52,772 bases of DNA from an uncultured Alphaproteobacteria bacterium (lineage in GTDB: Bacteria; Pseudomonadota; Alphaproteobacteria; HIMB59; GCA-002718135). Both the position numbers and the translations under genes were made by a program. The notes under the pieces were generated by a model. It searched no databases. It worked only from the letters and a program-made list of their open reading frames with translations, and was not told the origin of the DNA. Below are positions 34,371 to 42,333 of this stretch, in pieces (within the stretch, counting starts at the first letter, position 1; each line of letters starts with the position of its first letter). Location of the stretch: the NCBI GenBank assembly GCA_902521315.1, contig CABYRH010000006.1:55001-107772 (forward strand), read 5' to 3'.

Positions 34371-34399
34371 TTAACATCTTATCTTTTTATCTTTAAAAT
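34371..34399 (+). promoter_or_regulatory. Candidate sigma-70-type promoter before the kdsB-like gene
   Basis: In the 107-base gap 34354-34460, TTAACA at 34371-34376, 17 bases, then TAAAAT at 34394-34399 matches ten of twelve positions of the -35/-10 consensus. Predicted transcription start near 34406 gives a leader of about 55 bases to the ATG at 34461. A second TTAACA at 34405 also lies in the gap. This is the best promoter-like pair I found in the window. Confidence 0.38.
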
Positions 34400-34460
34400 T
34401 ATAATTAACAATGTTTAATAAATCTTTTAAAGTCAGTAAATTTATATTAATTAAGTTTTT

Positions 34461-35198
34461 ATGAAAATTATTGGATTAATCCCTTGTAGACTTAATTCAA
34501 AAAGACTTCCTGGAAAGGCTTTGCTTGAGATTGATGGATTACCAATTATTGTACATACCGCAAAAAGAGCTTTACTGTCTAAATCGTTGAATGAAGTTTA
34601 TGTTTGTACTGATAGCAAAGAAATAATCAATATTTGTAAAAAAAATAACATAAAAACCATTAAAACTTCATCTAAATTTAACAATGGTACTGAAAGGATT
34701 GCATCAGTTGCAAATAAATTTAATTGCAAACTCATTGTTGATATACAAGGTGATGAGCCACTAATTAATCCAAACTACATTGATCAAGTTGTAAAATTTC
34801 ACATAAAAAATAAAAATAAACCTGATATAATTATTCCAACTATTGAAATACCTTATGACTCAAATAAAAGTATTGTAAAAGTGGTTCATTCTAAATCGAA
34901 TAGAATTCTTTATTTAACAAGAGCGAATGTTCCTTACAGATTTAAGAGTGTTATAACTTCTGTAAAAAAACATTTGTCTGTAATTTCATTCACTCCTTAT
35001 GCTTTGAAAAAATATGCAAAATTAAAAGAAACTTTTTTAGAGTCCGTAGAAGGAGTCGAATTGTTAAGAGCTATTGAAAATGATTTTAAAGTCTATACTG
35101 TTCCATTGAAGGGTGATTCATTTTCCATTGATCTAAAAGAGGATTATACGCGTGCTTTAATTTATATGCAAACAGATAAATTTAGAAAAAAATATTAA
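34461..35198 (+). CDS. kdsB: KdsB-family CMP-sugar synthetase (3-deoxy-manno-octulosonate cytidylyltransferase-like)
   Basis: A 245-residue cytidylyltransferase of the KdsB family, which makes CMP-Kdo. IPCRLNSKRLPGKAL at 7-21 is the CTP loop, NGTERI at 75-80, DIQGDEP at 94-100, LTRANVPYR around 153, and GVELLRAIEN near 206 all have KdsB counterparts. Because an AroB-like gene follows with a one-base overlap, this copy may activate a modified Kdo or another acidic sugar rather than being the housekeeping enzyme. Preceded by a 107-base gap with a promoter-like pair, so it probably opens the last transcription unit. Confidence 0.82.
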   Translation: MKIIGLIPCRLNSKRLPGKALLEIDGLPIIVHTAKRALLSKSLNEVYVCTDSKEIINICKKNNIKTIKTSSKFNNGTERIASVANKFNCKLIVDIQGDEPLINPNYIDQVVKFHIKNKNKPDIIIPTIEIPYDSNKSIVKVVHSKSNRILYLTRANVPYRFKSVITSVKKHLSVISFTPYALKKYAKLKETFLESVEGVELLRAIENDFKVYTVPLKGDSFSIDLKEDYTRALIYMQTDKFRKKY

Positions 35199-36307
35199 TG
35201 TTCGCCTCATTAAATGCTGAATACTATAATGCATCTTACCCAATTATCATATCTGAAAATTCACTTTCTAGCCTAAATATATATCTAAGTGAAATTAAGA
35301 AAAAAAATATTTTTTTAATAATAGATAGTAAATTTAAAGATAATAATTATCATCCATCCAAAACATTAACTAAAATTATTAATAATTATAATAAAATTTT
35401 TATAAGTGGAGGTATTAAATCAAAATCTTTAAACCAATTAACTAAGATTCTTTTTCATTTATCAGAAACAAATTTAACGAGAGATAGTTATATAGTAGCA
35501 ATTGGTGGAGGTGTAATTGGCGATATTGTTGGTCTGGCAGCATCAATATACTTGAGAGGACTTAAGTTAATACACGTTCCAACTTCTACTACTTCTATGT
35601 TAGATAGTTCTATTGGTGGAAAAACAGGACTTAACATATTTGATAAAGTTAATATGATAGGTACATATTATCATCCAGAAATGGTTTTCATTGACACGAG
35701 ATTTCTTTATACCCTTAATAAAAGAGATTTTAGAGCAGGTATTGCAGAGTCAATTAAAAAATCAATTATATCAGACAAAATTTTTTTTAATTATTTAGAT
35801 GTTAATAGTGATAAAATAAATAATTTAGAATTTGAAAGTATTTTTTATCTTATAAAAAAATCATTAGAAATTAAGTTAATGCACACTAGACAAGATATGT
35901 TTGAAAAAGCTAAAAGATTATTTTTAAACTATGGGCATACATTTGGACAATCATTAGAGTCATATTATGGAATCGATCAAAAATCTCTAAGGCATGGTGA
36001 GGCAGTTAGTCTTGGATGTATATGTGCATCTTATATGGCCTGTGCATTAAATAAAAAAGTAGATAAAACTATAATCTCTCAACATAAATCAATATTCAGT
36101 AAATTTAATTTACCAGTTCATATAAATGAAATTAAAAGTTTAAAAAAACCCAAAGTAAATATATTATTTAATTTAATTAATAATGATAAAAAAAAAATAA
36201 TTACTGGCAATAGATTTATTTTATCTGAAAAAATTGGAGAAGCAAAAGTAGTTACTATCAGTAATAAGAAATTAATTATTAGTTCCTTTAATAAAATTTT
36301 AGAATAA
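35198..36307 (+). CDS. 3-Dehydroquinate synthase (AroB)-like sugar phosphate cyclase
   Basis: A 369-residue member of the dehydroquinate synthase superfamily. GGGVIGD at 103-109 is the NAD loop; SSIGGKTG with K142, E184 (AE-S-IK with K187), R240, N244, H247 in NYGHTFG and H267 in RHGEAV cover the zinc ligands and substrate contacts. Two differences from shikimate-pathway AroB stand out: the GHTFGHA motif reads GHTFGQS (Q251), and the usual GKNMIG reads KVNMIG (V151). It sits in a surface-glycan operon with a KdsB-like enzyme and not with shikimate genes. It may make a cyclitol or a different keto product; ordinary AroB activity cannot be excluded. Confidence 0.78.
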   Translation: MFASLNAEYYNASYPIIISENSLSSLNIYLSEIKKKNIFLIIDSKFKDNNYHPSKTLTKIINNYNKIFISGGIKSKSLNQLTKILFHLSETNLTRDSYIVAIGGGVIGDIVGLAASIYLRGLKLIHVPTSTTSMLDSSIGGKTGLNIFDKVNMIGTYYHPEMVFIDTRFLYTLNKRDFRAGIAESIKKSIISDKIFFNYLDVNSDKINNLEFESIFYLIKKSLEIKLMHTRQDMFEKAKRLFLNYGHTFGQSLESYYGIDQKSLRHGEAVSLGCICASYMACALNKKVDKTIISQHKSIFSKFNLPVHINEIKSLKKPKVNILFNLINNDKKKIITGNRFILSEKIGEAKVVTISNKKLIISSFNKILE

Positions 36308-36321
36308 TAAACGACATCTAT

Positions 36322-37335
36322 ATGTTGAGTAAAAAAAGTATTGTTAAGTTATTTAATAATTTTCTAATTGATATTAAGCAGATAAATGAAAATTATTTTA
36401 ATAATTTCAAAATAAATGAAGTTGAAAAAATTGATAAACCATTAATTCTAATTTCTCAAATCCAGAGATCTGGAGGAACATTATTAAATCAATTATTTGA
36501 TAATCATTTTGAGATGTTTGTTTATCCATGTGAATTAATGATTGGAAAACCTAAGTGGCTCTGGCCTGTTAATCTTAATAAAATGTCTATTTCAAAAGCC
36601 TTCAATTTTTTATTTAGTCATTATTTATCCGACTATATTTTAAATGGTTATTATAATGAGGGAGTAAAAAAAAATAAATACGAATTTAATTTAATTAGAA
36701 GAAGACAAAAAATTATTTTTTATAAATTAATGAAAAGCTCTTACAATTTGTCTAATAGAGAAATTATAAACATATATTTTACATCATTTTTTAATTCATT
36801 ATTAAATTATCAAATCAATACTGAGCAAAAATATATTATAGCCTTTGTTCCTAGATTAATTATGTACTCTGAGTCCGTAGAGAATTATTTAAAAGATTAT
36901 AATAATGGTAAGATAATTAGTATAATTAGAGATCCAGTCAATTGGTATCTTTCTGCAAAAAGGCATGGAAATCAATATAAGGATATAGAATATTCAATGA
37001 AACTGTGGAATAATTGTTTTGACTCAATAATTTCAAATAAATATAAATTTAAAAATCGTATGAAAATAATTTTATTTGAGAACTTACTAAGTAACACAGA
37101 ATTGATTATGAAAGATTTATCTAATTGGCTCGAACTTAATTGGGATAAAAATTTATTAACTCCAAGTTTTTTCGGAAAACCAATCAAAGCAGATAGTAGT
37201 TTTCAAAATACAAAAATAGGAGTAATAAAAGAACCACTAAATAGAAATATAGAAATTAATTTAAAAGAAATAAATTTAATAAAAAATTTAACAAAAAATA
37301 GGTATGAAAAATTTAAAGAAAAAAACTTTAATTAA
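36322..37335 (+). CDS. Sulfotransferase family protein
   Basis: Third sulfotransferase-type gene in the window (337 residues). The phosphate loop is QIQRSGGTLLNQ at 46-57, and the 3'-phosphate-binding element IIRDPVNWYLSAK is at 201-213. RSGGT differs from SARSGTT and LAKTGTT in the other two, so each belongs to a different branch. Preceded by 14 bases, followed by a 32-base overlap with the aminotransferase gene. Likely PAPS-dependent sulfation of the glycan assembled by this operon; the acceptor is not known. Confidence 0.75.
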   Translation: MLSKKSIVKLFNNFLIDIKQINENYFNNFKINEVEKIDKPLILISQIQRSGGTLLNQLFDNHFEMFVYPCELMIGKPKWLWPVNLNKMSISKAFNFLFSHYLSDYILNGYYNEGVKKNKYEFNLIRRRQKIIFYKLMKSSYNLSNREIINIYFTSFFNSLLNYQINTEQKYIIAFVPRLIMYSESVENYLKDYNNGKIISIIRDPVNWYLSAKRHGNQYKDIEYSMKLWNNCFDSIISNKYKFKNRMKIILFENLLSNTELIMKDLSNWLELNWDKNLLTPSFFGKPIKADSSFQNTKIGVIKEPLNRNIEINLKEINLIKNLTKNRYEKFKEKNFN

Positions 37336-38398
37336 AACAACTACCATTAAGACAAATATTTATACTGATTTAATAAGAACAAATTTAAGAAATAAAAATA
37401 GATCATATAATAAAATTTTTTTAGATAAAAATGAAAATTTAGATTTGAAACTACAAAAAATAATTAAAAATATTTTATCTAAAATTGATATAAAATTACT
37501 AAATGCTTATCCAGATTTATCTAAATTATTTAAAAAAATTTCACTATTCCACAAAATTAATTCTGATAATATTTACATAGGTGCGGGTATAGATGTAATT
37601 TTAAGAGGCTTTTTTGAATTATTTATTAAAAAAAATGATTTGATTATTCTAATTCGGCCTACTTTTGCTATGTATGAAATATATGCTAAGATTTTTAAAG
37701 CAAAAGTCAAATTTGTTGATTATGAATACACATTACTTGGTCCGACTTTAAATTTAAAAAAAATATATAATTTAATTAATAATCATAATCCTAAAGCACT
37801 TTTCCTTGCAAATCCAAATAGTCCAACTGGAACAGTTATAGAAAATACAAACTTAATTAAAATTATTAAATTATGTAAAAAGAAAAAAGTTTTATTATTT
37901 TTGGATGAAGCTTATTATTTGTTTTACAATAAATCATATATAAATAATATAAAAGAATTTGATAATTTAATTGTTGCGAGAACTTTTTCTAAAGCATGGG
38001 GTTTAGCAGGATTACGCATAGGCTACGCATTAGCAAATAAAAAAATTATAGATAAATTTAATTCTGTATCACCAATGTATCCAGTTAATTCTGTTGCTAT
38101 ATATGTTGCAGAAAATCTATTAAATTCTTATTCAGATATAAGACAAGTTGTTAACCAATTAATAGAATCTAAAAAATATTTTTTAAAAGAATTATCATCA
38201 TTGGGTTATAAAAGTTATGAGACATATGGTAATTTCTGTAATGTTGATTTTAATGGTAATGAAAAAAATATTTTTAATAAAATTAGTAAGAAATTTATTT
38301 ATAAAAGAAGCTTCTCTCATAAAAGTATGATCAATTATTCTAGATTTTCACTTACAGATAAAAAAAATTTTAAAAAAATTATAGAACTTATAAAATGA
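37304..38398 (+). CDS. Class I/II PLP aminotransferase, HisC-like
   Basis: Fold-type I aminotransferase of 364 residues resembling histidinol-phosphate aminotransferase. Seen: YIGAGIDVILRGFF at 91-104, NPNSPTGT at 170-177, DEAYYLF from 201, the PLP lysine K230 in RTFSKAWGLAGLRIG with R238, and a late RFSLTD arginine region. There are no histidine genes near other than the two hisH/hisF-like sets that serve amidotransferases, so it probably acts on a keto or phosphorylated intermediate of the surface sugar, possibly one made by the AroB-like enzyme. It begins 32 bases inside the sulfotransferase gene and ends in a four-base overlap with the next gene. Confidence 0.8.
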   Translation: MKNLKKKTLIKTTTIKTNIYTDLIRTNLRNKNRSYNKIFLDKNENLDLKLQKIIKNILSKIDIKLLNAYPDLSKLFKKISLFHKINSDNIYIGAGIDVILRGFFELFIKKNDLIILIRPTFAMYEIYAKIFKAKVKFVDYEYTLLGPTLNLKKIYNLINNHNPKALFLANPNSPTGTVIENTNLIKIIKLCKKKKVLLFLDEAYYLFYNKSYINNIKEFDNLIVARTFSKAWGLAGLRIGYALANKKIIDKFNSVSPMYPVNSVAIYVAENLLNSYSDIRQVVNQLIESKKYFLKELSSLGYKSYETYGNFCNVDFNGNEKNIFNKISKKFIYKRSFSHKSMINYSRFSLTDKKNFKKIIELIK

Positions 38399-39678
38399 AT
38401 AAAAAAAAATTTATTTTTTTTATTAGATCTTATAATGATATAGATCATACAACTCCATTGATAAACTATCTTTCTGATTTTTATAGTTTAGAAGTCTTTT
38501 CTAAAGTAAACTTAAATAGATTAAAACCAAACGAAAATATAAATTATTTAAATTCAAAAAATATTAAAGTAAGATATTTATTTGACAATACAACTAATTA
38601 TTATGATAATATTTTAGAAACCATATTTCAATTTATTTATAAATTGAATAATTTATTAAATCCTAATGAATTTTTACAAAAATTTTTTAATGTTTCTCTA
38701 AAATTTATTCAAAAAAAAATAGATATAAACTTAAATAATAAAAAAAATTGGCATCTGAATATCTTTAATAGTAAAAATATTAGATGTATATTTTTTGATT
38801 GGTCAGATATAAATTCTTTTCCATATGTAAATATAGTAAAGTACGCTAAAGAAAGGAATATACTAGTAATTGGAATTCCTCATGGTATTGAAGTTTTTAC
38901 AAATGAAAATATTGTAAATAAAAAGACTACATTAAAAAAAAAATTTTTAAATAACAATGTTAGTTATAAGTTTGACTATATCTTTGTTCAAAATCAGATT
39001 GGGAAAAAAACTTTTATAAAACAAAAATTTAAAAGTGAAAAAATTCAAATTTTAGGATCTACAAGGTATGATAAGCATTGGATAGAAATAATTAATAAAA
39101 ATTATTATAAGTATGAAACTTTATTAAAAAATTATTTTAAAGATAATCAAAAAATAAACGTAGTTATTTTTTTAAATAAACTGCATTACAATGTAAATAA
39201 ACAAATGCTTTTAAAAGCAATTAACGATCTTTCAAATATTGAACATATTAATTTAATCATTAAACCACATACAAGAGGTATGAGAGTGAATTTTTTCAAA
39301 ATAGAAAAAAAAAATAAATCTAGGATTAAAATTGTAAATAATAATATACCTTCTTATGCATTATCAAAATGGTGCCATCTTGGTATAGTATGGGGAAGTA
39401 GTATTGGTATACAATTAGTATTTGATAATAAGGAACTTATTTATCCTAAATTTCTTCATACAAATGAGACAATTTATGATGAATATTTAAAAAAATGTAT
39501 TGTTAGTAGTCCTAAAGAAATGGTAGAAAAAATTAATTCTTTTAATTTAAAAAATAATAATTCTTATAATTTTGAACAAAGAAAAATATTTATGAATGAA
39601 ATTGTTAACTCTGATAAAATTCAGCCATTAATGAGGCATTTGAATTTTTTAAATGAATTATTAGATGAAAAAAAATAA
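38395..39678 (+). CDS. Predicted GT-B transferase, second member of a paralogous pair
   Basis: A 427-residue paralogue of the protein at 30488-31774, one residue shorter. Shared blocks: RSYNDIDHTTPLI at about 10-22, FFDWSDINSFPYVNI, IPHGIEVF, YIFVQNQIGKK, LGSTRYDKHWIE, IKPHTRGMRV and VWGSSIGIQL. The pair shares these motifs in order but differs elsewhere, so the copies are diverged, not recent duplicates. Probably a transferase of the capsule GT-B type with an unknown donor. A10 runs at 38934-38943 and 39305-39314 lie in frame. Overlaps both neighbours (4 and 14 bases). Confidence 0.65.
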   Translation: MNKKKFIFFIRSYNDIDHTTPLINYLSDFYSLEVFSKVNLNRLKPNENINYLNSKNIKVRYLFDNTTNYYDNILETIFQFIYKLNNLLNPNEFLQKFFNVSLKFIQKKIDINLNNKKNWHLNIFNSKNIRCIFFDWSDINSFPYVNIVKYAKERNILVIGIPHGIEVFTNENIVNKKTTLKKKFLNNNVSYKFDYIFVQNQIGKKTFIKQKFKSEKIQILGSTRYDKHWIEIINKNYYKYETLLKNYFKDNQKINVVIFLNKLHYNVNKQMLLKAINDLSNIEHINLIIKPHTRGMRVNFFKIEKKNKSRIKIVNNNIPSYALSKWCHLGIVWGSSIGIQLVFDNKELIYPKFLHTNETIYDEYLKKCIVSSPKEMVEKINSFNLKNNNSYNFEQRKIFMNEIVNSDKIQPLMRHLNFLNELLDEKK

Positions 39679-40552
39679 AAATGTGCTTGTAATAGGTGGA
39701 TCGGGTTTTCTCGGCTCAAATATTTTAGAAATTTTATATGAAAGAAAATATAATGTTACTAATTACGATATTAATCCTCCTAAAATAATTAACAAAAATA
39801 TTAAATTTATAAAAGGAAATATCGAAAATAAAGTTAAATTATTTGCTGCCATGAAAAATCAAGATATAGTTTATCATTTAGCTAGTATAGCAGATATAGA
39901 AGAAAATATTAAAAATCCATTTAAGGCATTAAATATAAATATTATTGGAACTTTAAATATTATCGAGTCAATAATAAAAAATAAAGTTAAAAAATTACTG
40001 TATGCATCAAGTCTCTATGTTTATAGTAATAAAGGGTCTTTTTATAGAATAGCTAAACAAACTTGTGAAAATATTATCGAAGAGTTTGCAAAAAAAAATC
40101 AATATGAATTTATAAATTTAAGATATGGCTCATTATATGGCAAAAGATCTCAAGAATGGAATGGGCTTAACCAATATATACGTCAAATCTTAAAGAATAA
40201 AAAAATCATTTATTTTGGAGATGGTAATGAAAGAAGAGAATATATACATGTAATTGATGCAGCGAAGATGACTGTAGATTTATTAAATAAAAATTATAAA
40301 AATTGTCCAATCACTATTACCGGAAATCAAACCTTTACCTCTAAGGATATTTTACATCTCATATTTGAGATCATGGGATATAAAAAAAATATAGTTTTTA
40401 AAGATAACACAAAAGAAGACAATGCACATTATAGTATTACTCCATATAGATATACTCCAAGTATCTCAAAAAAATTGATTTCAAATGAAACATTAGATAT
40501 CGGCGAGGGAATATTAGAAATTATTGATGAAATTAATAATATAAAAAAATGA
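39665..40552 (+). CDS. NAD-dependent epimerase/dehydratase (extended SDR)
   Basis: A 295-residue extended SDR: GGSGFLG at 11-17, the catalytic strand ASSLYVYS at 114-121, Y127 and K131 in FYRIAKQTCE, then LRYGSLYG and RREYIHVIDAA. The serine-rich strand and the YxxxK pair are complete, so it should be active on a nucleotide sugar, as an epimerase or dehydratase. I cannot tell which nucleotide sugar. The spacing between the VYS strand and the tyrosine is unusually short, because the loop normally found there is missing. Overlaps its neighbours by 14 and 4 bases. Confidence 0.78.
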   Translation: MKKNKNVLVIGGSGFLGSNILEILYERKYNVTNYDINPPKIINKNIKFIKGNIENKVKLFAAMKNQDIVYHLASIADIEENIKNPFKALNINIIGTLNIIESIIKNKVKKLLYASSLYVYSNKGSFYRIAKQTCENIIEEFAKKNQYEFINLRYGSLYGKRSQEWNGLNQYIRQILKNKKIIYFGDGNERREYIHVIDAAKMTVDLLNKNYKNCPITITGNQTFTSKDILHLIFEIMGYKKNIVFKDNTKEDNAHYSITPYRYTPSISKKLISNETLDIGEGILEIIDEINNIKK

Positions 40553-42333
40553 ATTTTGTTAAAAATTGGTTTATATATAGAAAAAATATTGGTCTAAATT
40601 ATCGCGATATATCAATACTAATTTCACTTTCGCTTTTGTCAACAATTACAGAAGCTTTTGGAATAAGTATTTTTTTTCCAATATTTCAATATTTGAGATT
40701 TGATGGTGATATTAACTTATTGTCAGAACAATCAGAAATTTGGATCTATATTGTTGATGCTTACAAGTTTATTAATATTGATATCAATCTATCTATTTTA
40801 TTAATTACAGCTTTTATTTTATTTTTTTTAAGACAGCTTTCATTATATGCTCGTGCAAATTATAGAGCTTTTGTGGCATTTAACTTGCAATTAAAATTAA
40901 AACAAAATTTGTTCAATAAATACTTTTTAGTAAAAAATTCATATTATGATAACAATCCCATTGGGAGTTTTACAAATACATTGACCAGAGAGGCAGTTGA
41001 CGCTGTGAATGGTACACTGAGTCCAATTGATATAGTATCTTTTGTTATTATGGGTCTAGTTTATCTATTAATGTTATTTTTAATGACATGGCAGGTAACA
41101 ATCTTTGGAGTTATGGTTCTTGCTTTGGCGAGTATAATACCAAGAATTTTTATAAAAATGAGTGAGAAAAATAGTCGCTTGCAAACAAAAAATAATGAAA
41201 ATTTAATAGCATATTTAGTAAATAGATTAAAATCTCCAATACTAATTAAGTTATCAGGTATTAACTTTTTAGAGAAAAATAATTTCTCATTAATTTTAAA
41301 AAAACAATTTAGATATTATTTTAAAGCAGCAATTTTGATGAACAGTACACAAATGTTTTTGGAACCAATAGTTATATTATTGAGTTTATTTTTCTTATAT
41401 TTCTCAGTAACATTCCTTAATTTTTCGGTAGAATTGATTGGATTATATATGATTGTTGCTGTGAGAATGCTTCCTGTAACAAAAGGTTTTTTGGGATCAG
41501 TACAAAGATTAAAATCTAATATTGGAGCAATTGAAATAATTTTAAGTAGACTAAAAAATATGCATCTAAATGCTGAAAAGGATAAGGGAGTTGAATCATT
41601 TCCAAGTAAATTAACCAAAATAAGTTTTTCTAATGTTGATTTTAAGTATTTAACGAAACAAAATTACACATTAAAAAATATTAATGTTGATTTTATCTCA
41701 AATAAAATTAATTTTTTAATAGGGCCATCAGGGAGTGGTAAGTCAACACTTATTGATTTGATACCAAGATTAAGAGAAATAGATAATGGCAAAATAATAT
41801 TTAATAGCAAAGATATTAAAGATATTAAATTATTAAATTTAAGAAAAAATATCACTTATGTTTCACAGCAGAATAATATATTAAATATTTCCATCAAGGA
41901 CTATTTAAAATTAGAAAATAAAAATATAACAGAAGGAGATATCTTAAACATATCCAAAAAAACTGGTATTCATGACTTTATTGATAATTTAGAAAGTAAA
42001 TATGAAACTAAAATCAACGATAGTAATACTAACTTATCTGGTGGGCAAATACAGAAAATAGATATAACGAGAGCTCTTATTAATGATTCAAAAATTATTA
42101 TATTAGATGAACCAACTAATAATTTAGATGTACCTTCATCTAAAAAGTTATTTACATTGTTAGATAAAATTTCATCTTTAGGAAAAATTATAATTGTAAT
42201 TTCACACTCATTAAGTTTTTTACCAAAAAATTCAAATATTATTTTAATAGAAGATGGTAGAATTGTAAAAAACTCCTCTTATGAAGAAATGCTAGAATCA
42301 AAAAATTGGTTTTCTGAACATATAAGTATTTAA
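40549..42333 (+). CDS. ABC transporter, fused permease and ATPase (PglK/MsbA-like lipid flippase)
   Basis: Half-transporter of 594 residues. The membrane domain (about 1-330) has six hydrophobic helices; the ATPase has Walker A GPSGSGKST at 392-400, Q440 in the Q-loop, signature LSGGQ at 496-500, Walker B IIILDE at 516-521 and the switch histidine in VISHSL near 550. In glycan clusters such MsbA/PglK-like proteins flip lipid-linked oligosaccharides, and no Wzx-type flippase was found in the window, so this is the likely export step. A lipid A or drug exporter is possible. It overlaps the genes on both sides by a few bases. Confidence 0.88.
   Translation: MNFVKNWFIYRKNIGLNYRDISILISLSLLSTITEAFGISIFFPIFQYLRFDGDINLLSEQSEIWIYIVDAYKFINIDINLSILLITAFILFFLRQLSLYARANYRAFVAFNLQLKLKQNLFNKYFLVKNSYYDNNPIGSFTNTLTREAVDAVNGTLSPIDIVSFVIMGLVYLLMLFLMTWQVTIFGVMVLALASIIPRIFIKMSEKNSRLQTKNNENLIAYLVNRLKSPILIKLSGINFLEKNNFSLILKKQFRYYFKAAILMNSTQMFLEPIVILLSLFFLYFSVTFLNFSVELIGLYMIVAVRMLPVTKGFLGSVQRLKSNIGAIEIILSRLKNMHLNAEKDKGVESFPSKLTKISFSNVDFKYLTKQNYTLKNINVDFISNKINFLIGPSGSGKSTLIDLIPRLREIDNGKIIFNSKDIKDIKLLNLRKNITYVSQQNNILNISIKDYLKLENKNITEGDILNISKKTGIHDFIDNLESKYETKINDSNTNLSGGQIQKIDITRALINDSKIIILDEPTNNLDVPSSKKLFTLLDKISSLGKIIIVISHSLSFLPKNSNIILIEDGRIVKNSSYEEMLESKNWFSEHISI

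Noticed and set aside
35198..36307. Housekeeping aroB
   Set aside because: Not accepted as default, because the context is glycan synthesis and two motif positions differ; kept as an open alternative in the annotation.
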